From: JACKJP01 sp050249695
GTDB lineage: Bacteria > Pseudomonadota > Alphaproteobacteria > Rhizobiales > Tepidamorphaceae
DNA: 64,000 nucleotides
Direction of reading: 5' to 3'
NCBI GenBank assembly: GCA_050249695.1
Contig: JBFWQA010000003.1
Location: 434,001 to 498,000, forward strand
A program made the position numbers and the translations under genes. The notes under the pieces were generated by a model. That model was not told the origin of the DNA and ran no database searches. It saw only the letters and a program-made list of their open reading frames with translations. Below, one piece after another: positions 52,868-59,594 of the stretch. Numbering within the stretch: the stretch's first letter is position 1; each line of letters begins with the position of its first letter.

Positions 52868-53065
52868 TCACTGATTGGTGGCGGGGACAGATTGTTCTTG
52901 CGGGGCGGACGCACGAGGCGCCGGCACATCTTCCTCGCCGGTGAAAAACGCATAGGCAAGCAGTGCGACCGCGGCGGCGATCGTACCGACGGCGAGCACG
53001 AAGAAGACCGGCCGGCCTTCGCGTCCCTGCCTGGCTTCCTGCGCGCTGAGCTTTTCGGTTGGCAT
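52868..53065 (-). CDS. Small single-TM stress-operon protein
   Basis: 65 aa, not assigned to a family. A charged N-terminal segment (KLSAQEARQGREGRP) is followed by one TM helix (VFFVLAVGTIAAAVALLAYAFF) and a Pro/Ala/Glu-rich tail that is presumably periplasmic (TGEEDVPAPRASAPQEQ). SD AGAGGAG sits 8 bases before the ATG. It lies directly upstream of dps under an EcfG-type promoter, so it is expected to be stress-induced. Confidence 0.8.
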   Translation of the reverse strand: MPTEKLSAQEARQGREGRPVFFVLAVGTIAAAVALLAYAFFTGEEDVPAPRASAPQEQSVPATNQ

Positions 53066-53102
53066 GGCTATCTCCTCTTGTTGATCGCCGTATGCTTGAA
53101 GC

Positions 53103-53128
53103 AACGCCGCTCGCTCGGCAGCGGTTCC
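53103..53128 (-). promoter_or_regulatory. EcfG-type promoter of small TM gene and dps
   Basis: Minus-strand GGAAC (53128-53124), 17 bases, CGTT (53106-53103), 37 bases before the small TM gene. Exact consensus, placed just after the stop of the holin-like gene, so the last two genes of the cluster can be transcribed on their own. Confidence 0.78.
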
Positions 53129-53136
53129 GGCGTCGC

Positions 53137-53553
53137 TCAGTCGTCCCGGCGCCCGCGAAGCACGAGAAAAGCAAGCCCGCCGACCGCCAGTGCGGCGAGC
53201 GTGGGCTTCCGGCGCGCCAGCAGCGAAACCTGGGAGAGCAGGGCTGCTGCCTGCAACGCCTGTTGCGCATTTATCCGGCGACGCGCGCGGCGTTGAATAT
53301 AATCCGAGACGTGCACCGCCAGCAGGATCAGGAACGCCAGTGACAGGCTCCCCGCCGCGATGATCAGACCCGCTGCAACCGGGCCATGGACGATCGCCAG
53401 ATACTGAAAGAGAGCAACGAGGGAAAAGGCGATGGCGACGGCGAAAAGCCACGCCATCGCGAGATAGGCGGCAAGCCGCCACTTCGCTCGCCGCAACACG
53501 CCTGCGATATCTGGAACGGCCAGACGCGCCAATCTGAAAATCGTGCCGACCAT
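53137..53553 (-). CDS. Phage-holin-superfamily-like membrane protein
   Basis: 138 aa. Two strong TM helices (about residues 28-55 and 60-83: LAAYLAMAWLFAVAIAFSLVALFQYLAIV and VAAGLIIAAGSLSLAFLILLAV), then a basic stretch (QRRARRRINAQ) and a third, weaker hydrophobic segment near the C-terminus (LAALAVGGLAFLVL). This resembles the phage holin family (PF07332-type, YqjE-like) often encoded next to DUF883 genes. No lysis genes are nearby, so a phage origin is not implied. It sits between the DUF883 and small TM genes on one strand. Confidence 0.7.
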   Translation of the reverse strand: MVGTIFRLARLAVPDIAGVLRRAKWRLAAYLAMAWLFAVAIAFSLVALFQYLAIVHGPVAAGLIIAAGSLSLAFLILLAVHVSDYIQRRARRRINAQQALQAAALLSQVSLLARRKPTLAALAVGGLAFLVLRGRRDD

Positions 53554-53690
53554 GGCCCCTAGATCCCGAGCGGACTATCATGAGGGGAGCCGCGAAAAGA
53601 ACGCCGCTCCAGACCACTGGACGGCGGGGCGCATCCCCTCTGTGCAAGCGGTTGCCGTCCACTCGTCTCTTCCAGCGTCATGGCCGACCT

Positions 53691-54020
53691 TTAGCGCCGC
53701 ATGACCATTGCAAGCAGGAAGCCCACGCCCGCCGCTATGCCCAATGTGGTCAGCGGACGGTCGCGAACCTGACCGGAAATCTCCTTCTCGATCGCGCCGA
53801 TCTGGCGGTTCAGTGAATGGAGAACCTCTTCGGACGCCGTCCCCAGATTGTCGAGGCGGCGCTGCGCATCCGCCTTTAGGGCTGTTTTCTTGTTGGCGCC
53901 CAAGGCCGCGATCGACTTTGCCAGCATGGCGATGTCGTCGCGAACCTGTCCAAGTTGCGCCTCAATGTCGGCGCTCCCGATATCGGCCTTGTCTGTCTTG
54001 GCGCTCGGTGCCGTTGCCAT
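53691..54020 (-). CDS. DUF883 (ElaB/YqjD-like) membrane-anchored protein
   Basis: 109 aa. A long amphipathic, coiled-coil-like helix (about residues 15-82) is followed by the hallmark DUF883 C-terminus: RDRPLTTLGIAAGVGFLLAMVMRR, a Gly-rich single TM ending in Arg-Arg. ElaB/YqjD proteins bind ribosomes at the inner membrane in stationary phase. SD GGAGAGGAAC precedes ATG 54020. It is first in a DUF883, holin-like, small-TM, dps row under an EcfG-type promoter. Confidence 0.88.
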   Translation of the reverse strand: MATAPSAKTDKADIGSADIEAQLGQVRDDIAMLAKSIAALGANKKTALKADAQRRLDNLGTASEEVLHSLNRQIGAIEKEISGQVRDRPLTTLGIAAGVGFLLAMVMRR

Positions 54021-54059
54021 ATGTTCCTCTCCTGATCCTCTTGGAATAGCTGCCGCTAT

Positions 54060-54084
54060 AACGCCGCGCGCCCGCTTCCGTTCC
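54060..54084 (-). promoter_or_regulatory. EcfG-type promoter of DUF883 gene
   Basis: Minus-strand GGAAC (54084-54080), 16 bases, CGTT (54063-54060), 39 bases before the ATG. Exact consensus. Confidence 0.8.
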
Positions 54085-54197
54085 CCGACCTCGGCCTCAA
54101 GGCAGGGTGGAACTGACGGTTCGATGACGAGTTTGTCGAGAAAGTGCGAGTTGAGAATCTGCAGGCGTGGGCGCATGTGCCTCCCAGAACCGGCAGC

Positions 54198-55718
54198 ATG
54201 CGTCTGAGGTTTGTATCCGTGAACGCCGTACCGAAGACTGTCCGGGAAGTCCTTGATGACAAGGAGCGTCTGGCCGTTCTTTCCCGGTTTGCCACGGGCA
54301 TCGAGGACGATCCCGATCTCATGGCCATCGCCGAAACGGCGGCGCAGCTCATGGAGGCGCCGGTGGGCGCTGTCTCCACGACCGATCCGGATGCACAGCG
54401 GGTTCACGCGGCGAGCGGCGCGGGGGCGTGCGTGATACCCGTTGAGGCCAGTTTCTGCACCGGGTTCTTTGCTCCCGGCGCGCCGGAAAATCTTTCCGTC
54501 TCAGAAACGACTGTGAACCGGAAGGCCTTTGCCGACTTTCCGATCCGCTACCAGGGAAGTCCGATGCGCTTCTACGCGGGGGCGGTCATCACCGTTCTGG
54601 GATGCCGCATCGGTTCGCTCGCCGTCTATGACGTAGCAGGACGACCCCCTCCCGACGCCGCGCAGATGCGAGGGCTGGTGCGGCTGGCGCGGATGGCCGG
54701 CTCGCTGCTGAGGCTCAAGCATGAGTCCCGCGCCAAAGCCCAGACCGATATGGCCTTTCATCAGGCGCGGGACCGCCATGCGCTGGCGCTGCGCGCCGCG
54801 AACATAGCAACCTGGAGCTGGGATATCGGCAGCGACCGGATTGTGGGCGACGAGACATTGCTGAGAATATTCTCACTGCCGCCGCACCCCGATATCAGCA
54901 ATGCGGATCTGATCTCCGCACTCCTGCCGGCGGACAGGGAGCGGATGCGTGCATCGCTCTACGCGGCGATCCATCGAGACGAGGAATATTCCGGCGAATT
55001 CCGTACCGCCGACGGGCGACGCTGGCTGCTCGGGCTGGGCCGTGTTCACGATCGCGCGGAAGACGGCACGGCGCGAAGCATGTTCGGCATCTATCTCGAC
55101 ATCACCGAGCGCAAGGCGGCCGAGCGAAAGACCCGCCTGCTGCTGCGGGAACTCAATCACCGGGTGAAGAATACGCTCGCGATCCTGCAGTCCGTTGCCC
55201 AGCAGACCCTGCGCAGGAGCCGCAATCCGACTGAGTTCTCGCGAGCGTTCTCGGGCAGGCTGCAGGCCCTGGCCGCAGCCCATACCCTTCTCTCCGACGA
55301 GGAGTGGGAGGATGTCGACATCGCAAGACTGTTGGAATCGCAACTCCTGCCCTACGCGGCCTCGTTCTCCAGGAACGTCGCGATCCGGGGCCCGAAGATA
55401 TCGCTCGGGCCCGATCAGGCGCTGGCCCTCAGCCTTGTCATCCACGAACTGGCCACCAATGCAGCGCAGCACGGCGCGCTCTCGCAGGAAAACGGAAGTG
55501 TAGCGATCGACTACGCTCTCGACGAGCGGCAGGATACGCCGGTGCTCAACCTGAAATGGATCGAATCCGGCGGACCCGAAGTGTCGTCGCCGGAACGGCA
55601 GGGCTTCGGATCGATGGTGATTCGCCACAGCCTCGACAAGATCGTCGGCAGCCGCATCGATGTGGACTTTCGTCCGCAGGGGATGTGCGTGCGCATGTCG
55701 GTTCCCCTGTCGGTATGA
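54198..55718 (+). CDS. GAF-PAS HWE histidine kinase
   Basis: A 506-aa soluble sensor kinase. A GAF domain (about residues 30-170: VLSRFATGIEDDPDLMAIAETAAQLMEAPVGAVS) is followed by a PAS domain (about 195-310: ALRAANIATWSWDIGSDRIVGDE through FGIYLDITERKAAE). The HWE kinase core carries phospho-His in LRELNHRVKNTLAILQSV, N-box IHELATNAAQHGALS and W-I-E-S-G-G-P giving W-x-E. HWE/HisKA2 kinases are the usual phospho-donors or modulators of PhyR, and this gene lies 4.6 kb from phyR. ATG 54198 lacks a strong SD; GTG 54144 is an alternative. A GGAAC at 54109-54113 with AGTT at 16 bases is only a weak EcfG match. Confidence 0.92.
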   Translation: MRLRFVSVNAVPKTVREVLDDKERLAVLSRFATGIEDDPDLMAIAETAAQLMEAPVGAVSTTDPDAQRVHAASGAGACVIPVEASFCTGFFAPGAPENLSVSETTVNRKAFADFPIRYQGSPMRFYAGAVITVLGCRIGSLAVYDVAGRPPPDAAQMRGLVRLARMAGSLLRLKHESRAKAQTDMAFHQARDRHALALRAANIATWSWDIGSDRIVGDETLLRIFSLPPHPDISNADLISALLPADRERMRASLYAAIHRDEEYSGEFRTADGRRWLLGLGRVHDRAEDGTARSMFGIYLDITERKAAERKTRLLLRELNHRVKNTLAILQSVAQQTLRRSRNPTEFSRAFSGRLQALAAAHTLLSDEEWEDVDIARLLESQLLPYAASFSRNVAIRGPKISLGPDQALALSLVIHELATNAAQHGALSQENGSVAIDYALDERQDTPVLNLKWIESGGPEVSSPERQGFGSMVIRHSLDKIVGSRIDVDFRPQGMCVRMSVPLSV

Positions 55719-55770
55719 GACCGCGAGCGCTTCGAAAGCTCGCGCTTACGCAACAGACAGCGCATCGCGA

Positions 55771-55795
55771 GGAACCAATATCCGGCAACGGCATT
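55771..55795 (+). promoter_or_regulatory. EcfG-like promoter with CATT -10
   Basis: GGAAC at 55771-55775, 16 bases, CATT at 55792-55795, 28 bases before the ATG of the 57-aa gene. Same variant as the phyR and nepR promoters. Confidence 0.6.
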
Positions 55796-55823
55796 TCTTC
55801 TGCGCTTGCTGAGGAGATGCGCG

Positions 55824-55997
55824 ATGGACTTCGATCAAATGAAAAGGATGGAGACGGCCTCCCGCATAGGGTTTGCCTGCGTTGAAGCGGCCGGCTCGGG
55901 ATCGTCGGCACCTGTCGCACGCGACCGCATGCTGTTTGTGGTGGTGGGCCTGACGCTGATGTTTGCAGCGGCCGGCGCCGCGATTATGGGAGCATAA
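55824..55997 (+). CDS. Small single-TM hypothetical protein
   Basis: 57 aa, no family recognised. A polar N-terminal half (MDFDQMKRMETASRIG) precedes one TM helix (MLFVVVGLTLMFAAAGAAIMG). SD GAGGAGA lies 6 bases before the ATG. The DUF3309 gene starts 3 bases after its stop, so the two are an operon. A GGAAC-N16-CATT element stands upstream, suggesting general-stress control. Confidence 0.7.
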   Translation: MDFDQMKRMETASRIGFACVEAAGSGSSAPVARDRMLFVVVGLTLMFAAAGAAIMGA

Positions 55998-56000
55998 CAA

Positions 56001-56159
56001 ATGAGCCTGACAACACTTCTTGTAATCGTCCTTATCGTGATTCTGGTCGCTGGATTGCCCGCCTGGCCTTATTCCCGAAGCTGGGGATACGGACCGTCAG
56101 GCATCGTCGGCGTTATCGTGATCGTCCTGCTGATTCTGCTGTTGATGGGCAGAATATAA
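56001..56159 (+). CDS. DUF3309 family small membrane protein
   Basis: A 52-aa protein with two TM helices: MSLTTLLVIVLIVILVAGLP and GIVGVIVIVLLILLLMGRI, joined by the conserved loop AWPYSRSWGYGPSG. That W-P-Y-S-R-x-W-G-Y-x-P-S-G loop is the DUF3309 hallmark. SD GGGAG precedes the ATG, which is 3 bases after the upstream 57-aa gene. Function unknown; members are common in stress-related loci of alphaproteobacteria. Confidence 0.88.
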   Translation: MSLTTLLVIVLIVILVAGLPAWPYSRSWGYGPSGIVGVIVIVLLILLLMGRI

Positions 56160-56227
56160 TAAAAGTCTCCGATCACCGGATGATAAAGACCCGAATCAAA
56201 GAATTTATCATCTTACGGTTGGACTCC

Positions 56228-56252
56228 GGAACTTCAAACCACAACATACGTT
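56228..56252 (+). promoter_or_regulatory. EcfG-type promoter of the PRC-barrel gene
   Basis: GGAAC at 56228-56232, 16 bases, CGTT at 56249-56252, 96 bases before the ATG. Exact consensus, leaving a roughly 90-base leader that is AT-richer than its surroundings. Confidence 0.8.
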
Positions 56253-56348
56253 GTCCTTGCAGTGCGGCTTCGCTCAGAGTGATCCGCAAACATTGTATCT
56301 TTGCTTGGACAATAACTGTTACCACGCACCGAAAAAGGGAGTTAGACT

Positions 56349-57467
56349 ATGTTTCGCAAGCTTTTAACCACGACTGCCATTGTCGCCGTTGTTTCCACCG
56401 GCGCGATCGCCCAGTCGATGAATAACGACGCCCAGAAGCCGGCAGGCGGGACTGCGATCTTCTCGACCGAGACGCCCTCGACGATGTCCAGTCAGAATGG
56501 CTATTTTTCCGCGTCCGCGGATCAGATGCTCGCCTCCGATCTGATCGGATCGACCGTTTACGCGGCAGGCAGCGCAAAGGTGAAGAGTTCGGGAGCAGCC
56601 GATGCGAATACGGCCAGCGGCGCGAATTCCGGGATGGCCGCCAAGCCCGAAGCCAATAGCGGCGCCAAGACGGCGACCGGTGCCGACGCACGAGAAAATG
56701 CGGCGGCAAACGCCAACCGGGACGCCAAGGCCAATCGTGACGCCAACGCAACCATGGCCGATGACGGGCCGGAATCGCTTGGTGACATCAACGACCTGCT
56801 GCTCGCCAGCGACGGCACCATCAAGGCCGTTATCATCGGCGTCGGCGGCTTCCTTGGTATCGGCGAAAAGGCCGTTGCGGTGGACATTTCCCGCATCTCC
56901 GCCGTCGAGCAGGATGGCGAGCGCTGGCTGATGCTGGAAGCCTCCAAGGAGGAACTGGAGAACGCGCCCGAGTTCACGGCGGAGGAAGACCGCACGGCGG
57001 AAGCTTCCGACAACACCCAGCGCCAGGCAATGAATGAGCGCGCCGCGACTGACACCAACAAGATGGACAAGACGGCCGACGCGAATGACAGGATGCAGAA
57101 CGACAAGGCGGCGGCCAAAGCCGACGACCGGGCTGCAGAAAACCAGACGGTCGATGTCACCAAGCTCAGCGCCGAAGAACTGATCGGCACCCAGGTCTAC
57201 GGGGCCGAGAATGAGGTGATCGGCGAGGTTTCGGACGTCGTGCTCGACGGCAAGCAGCAGGTCGAGGCTTTCATTGTCGACGTCGGCGGATTCCTCGGCA
57301 TTGGCGAGAAGCCCGTTGCCCTGGATGCCGCCAAGCTCCAGATCAGCAAGGATGAGGATGGCGACCTGACGGTTCACACATCCTTTACGGAAGCCCGGCT
57401 GGAGAAGCAGAAGGCCTATTCCGAGGAAGCCTACAAATCCGACAAGGATTCGGTGATGCTGCGCTGA
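56349..57467 (+). CDS. Exported double PRC-barrel protein
   Basis: 372 aa with a signal peptide (KLLTTTAIVAVVSTGAIAQS). Two PRC-barrel domains: the second is compact (residues ~270-345: LSAEELIGTQVYGAENEVIGEVSDVVLDGK, then VDVGGFLGIGEKPVALD), while the first (residues ~55-205) has the same ends (LASDLIGSTVYAA and VGGFLGIGEKAVAVD) but is split by an insertion of about 65 residues rich in Ala, Asn, Asp, Lys and Gly. A second Ala/Asp/Lys-rich linker (about 210-268) separates the domains. PRC-barrel proteins are common stress-induced envelope proteins of unknown role. SD GGGAG; EcfG-type promoter upstream. Confidence 0.88.
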   Translation: MFRKLLTTTAIVAVVSTGAIAQSMNNDAQKPAGGTAIFSTETPSTMSSQNGYFSASADQMLASDLIGSTVYAAGSAKVKSSGAADANTASGANSGMAAKPEANSGAKTATGADARENAAANANRDAKANRDANATMADDGPESLGDINDLLLASDGTIKAVIIGVGGFLGIGEKAVAVDISRISAVEQDGERWLMLEASKEELENAPEFTAEEDRTAEASDNTQRQAMNERAATDTNKMDKTADANDRMQNDKAAAKADDRAAENQTVDVTKLSAEELIGTQVYGAENEVIGEVSDVVLDGKQQVEAFIVDVGGFLGIGEKPVALDAAKLQISKDEDGDLTVHTSFTEARLEKQKAYSEEAYKSDKDSVMLR

Positions 57468-57491
57468 CAGGCTTGGACAGCATGCCTTCAT

Positions 57492-57526
57492 GGGAGATGC
57501 CGGTTCGCCGGCATCTCCTTTTTTAT
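57492..57526 (+). terminator. Intrinsic terminator after PRC-barrel gene
   Basis: GGAGATGCCGG, TTCG tetraloop, CCGGCATCTCC, then TTTTTT: an 11-bp perfect stem with a strong T-tract, 24 bases after the stop. Confidence 0.92.
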
Positions 57527-57670
57527 CGGAGGAAGACCGGATCGTCCCCCACACCGCGCTCATGGTCCGGTGGGACATCGGACAGCGTCTCTCCACCGGC
57601 ATTTCCCACAGTTATCGCCGCCGTCCGTTGCCGGTGACAGATCGCGACACGGCCTGCTAAAACCTCCCGA

Positions 57671-58042
57671 ATGAAAGCCGCCAACCTCAAAACGGGGATC
57701 CGCCTGCGGATCGTGCTGCAGCCGGGCGTCGCATTCGGACCCGGCAAGGCCGATCTGCTCGAAGGGATCGCGCAGACCGGCTCGATTGCCGCGGCGGGAC
57801 GCCGCATGGGCATGAGCTACAAGCGCGCATGGGGACTGGTTGAGGTTCTCAACTCCTACTTTCGAGAGCCCCTGGTCGAAAGCAGCCGCGGCGGTTCACG
57901 CGGCGGCGGCGCCGCGCTCACCGAGACCGGACGCCGGGTCCTGGAACTCTATCGCGGAATGGAGGAACGAGCCGTCGCGTCGTCGCGTTCGCAAGTGAAT
58001 GAACTGCGCTCGATGCTTTCGGATATATCCAGCGGCACATAA
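57671..58042 (+). CDS. ModE-like winged-helix regulator, DNA-binding domain only
   Basis: A 123-aa protein matching the N-terminal LysR-type HTH domain of ModE: GPGKADLLEGIAQTGSIAAAGRRMGMSYKRAWGLVEVLNSYF, then the wing R-G-G-G-A-A-L-T-E-T-G. It lacks the C-terminal TOBE/MOP molybdate-binding repeats of full-length ModE (~260 aa), so molybdate sensing must occur otherwise. It stands 62 bases before modA on the same strand, so it is probably the regulator of modABC, which carries an inverted repeat at its promoter. Confidence 0.85.
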   Translation: MKAANLKTGIRLRIVLQPGVAFGPGKADLLEGIAQTGSIAAAGRRMGMSYKRAWGLVEVLNSYFREPLVESSRGGSRGGGAALTETGRRVLELYRGMEERAVASSRSQVNELRSMLSDISSGT

Positions 58043-58046
58043 CGGA

Positions 58047-58091
58047 TTGACTGTGCGCCCCTCGAACCGATATGTCCCAAGAGAAATATCG
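58047..58091 (+). promoter_or_regulatory. modABC promoter with Mo-box-like inverted repeat
   Basis: TTGACT (-35, 58047-58052), 17 bases, ATATGT (-10, 58070-58075). Overlapping the -10 is CGATAT-N12-ATATCG (58068-58091), a perfect 6-bp dyad with the arm spacing of known ModE operators. A ModE-like gene stands directly upstream. Confidence 0.7.
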
Positions 58092-58104
58092 ATTGGGGGT
58101 TTTG

Positions 58105-58890
58105 ATGTTGCGGTTCCGCCATCTCGGAAGGAAAGCCGGTGCGCTTGCGCTTGTGCTTTCCATGACGCTCTGCATCCTGTCGGGCGCGCAGGCGGGCGAA
58201 ATTCTGGTCTTTGCCGCGGCGAGCACCCGGACCGCGCTCGAAGAGATCGGCGCGCGCTGGAGGGAAAGTACCGGAAACGAGGCGGTTTTCTCCTTTGCCG
58301 GCAGTTCGGCGCTGGCGCGGCAGATCGAACAGGGCGCGCCCGCCAACGTCTTCATCTCCGCCAGCGCGGATTGGATGGATAGACTACAGAAGAAGAATCT
58401 CGTTCGGCCGGGGAGCCGTATCGACCTCCTCGGCAACACGCTGGTGCTGATCGCCCATGGCGCCAACGCACGGCCCGTCCGGATCGCCCCGGATTTCGAC
58501 CTGGCGGCAATGCTGGGGAATGGGCATCTGGCGATGGCGCTCGTCGATTCCGTGCCCGCTGGCATATACGGCAAGGCCGCGCTGCAAAGCCTGGGCGTAT
58601 GGGAGAAGATTGCGCCCCGGGTCGCCCAGGCCGACAATGTCCGCGCCGCCCTTGCGCTGGTCTCTTCCGGCGAGGCGCCTTTCGGTATTGTCTACGCGAC
58701 GGATGCCGCCGTATCGGATCAGGTTACGGTCGTCGGACGCTTTCCTGCGGGCAGTCACCCGCCGATCGTCTATCCGGCGGCTGTGCTCGCCGGCCGCGAC
58801 GATGCCTTTGCGGAAGCGTTTATGGAATTTCTGCAGGGTGACGCGGCGGCGGCGGCTTTCGCAAGACAGGGTTTTGAGGTGCTCAGATAG
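58105..58890 (+). CDS. modA: Molybdate-binding periplasmic protein
   Basis: A 261-aa binding protein for molybdate/tungstate. ATG 58105 (SD GGGGG) is chosen because the in-frame ATG at 58072 lies inside the promoter -10. Signal peptide ALALVLSMTLCILSGAQAGE, then the ModA start EILVFAAASTRTALEEIG, VFSFAGSSALARQIEQGAPANVFISASADWMD and, near the C-terminus, GDAAAAAFARQGFEVL. It is the first gene of modABC, immediately after a ModE-like regulator. Confidence 0.95.
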   Translation: MLRFRHLGRKAGALALVLSMTLCILSGAQAGEILVFAAASTRTALEEIGARWRESTGNEAVFSFAGSSALARQIEQGAPANVFISASADWMDRLQKKNLVRPGSRIDLLGNTLVLIAHGANARPVRIAPDFDLAAMLGNGHLAMALVDSVPAGIYGKAALQSLGVWEKIAPRVAQADNVRAALALVSSGEAPFGIVYATDAAVSDQVTVVGRFPAGSHPPIVYPAAVLAGRDDAFAEAFMEFLQGDAAAAAFARQGFEVLR

Positions 58891-58898
58891 GTGGACCA

Positions 58899-59594
58899 AT
58901 GGACGTGCTCAGTCCCGAGGAGTGGCAGGCGGTCGCTTTGTCGCTGCGCGTCGCCTTCTGGGCCACATTGTGCAGCCTGCCCCCGGCCGTCGGCGTATCG
59001 CTCCTGCTGGCGCGCGGCCGCTTTCCCGGCCGGCAGCTTCTCAACGGGCTCGTCCACCTGCCCCTGATCCTGCCCCCGGTCGTGACGGGCTACCTGCTGC
59101 TCGTGACCTTCGGCACGAAGGGGCCGGTCGGCGGCGTGCTTCAGCAGTGCTGCGGCGTCGTCTTCGCGTTTCGCTGGACGGGGGCGGCACTTGCCACCGC
59201 GATCATGGCCTTTCCGCTGATGGTTCGGGCGATCCGCCTGGCGATCGAGGCTGTCGACCCCCGGCTCGAACAGGCGGCCGCCACGCTCGGTGCCGGACCG
59301 CTGCGCATCTTCCTGACGGTCACCTTGCCCCTGATCGTGCCGGGCATCATCGCCGGGTCGATCCTCGCCTTCGCGCGCGCCATGGGCGAATTTGGCGCGA
59401 CGATCACCTTCGTCTCCAACATCCCCGGGCAGACGCAAACGCTGCCCTCGGCCATCTACGCTTTTCTTCAGGTGCCCGGCGGCGAGGCGTCGGCGCTTCG
59501 CCTCGTGGCGGTGTCCATCGTCATTTCGATGGCGGCGCTGCTGTCGGCGGAGGCGATCGCGACCCGTGTGGCAGGCAGGATCGGGCGATCATGA
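58899..59594 (+). CDS. modB: Molybdate ABC transporter permease
   Basis: A 231-aa inner-membrane permease, five TM segments, standard length. Conserved blocks include LPLILPPVVTGYLLLVTFG and the ATPase-contacting EAA loop EQAAATLGAGPLRIFLTVTLPLIVPGIIAGSILAFARAMGEFGATITF. The ATG lies 8 bases after the modA stop, and the stop overlaps the modC start as ATGA. Confidence 0.96.
   Translation: MDVLSPEEWQAVALSLRVAFWATLCSLPPAVGVSLLLARGRFPGRQLLNGLVHLPLILPPVVTGYLLLVTFGTKGPVGGVLQQCCGVVFAFRWTGAALATAIMAFPLMVRAIRLAIEAVDPRLEQAAATLGAGPLRIFLTVTLPLIVPGIIAGSILAFARAMGEFGATITFVSNIPGQTQTLPSAIYAFLQVPGGEASALRLVAVSIVISMAALLSAEAIATRVAGRIGRS

Noticed and set aside
53137..53553. Holin-like protein as evidence of a prophage
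   Set aside because: No integrase, capsid, lysin or repressor genes nearby. The gene is embedded in a stress operon, where such membrane proteins are common beside DUF883.
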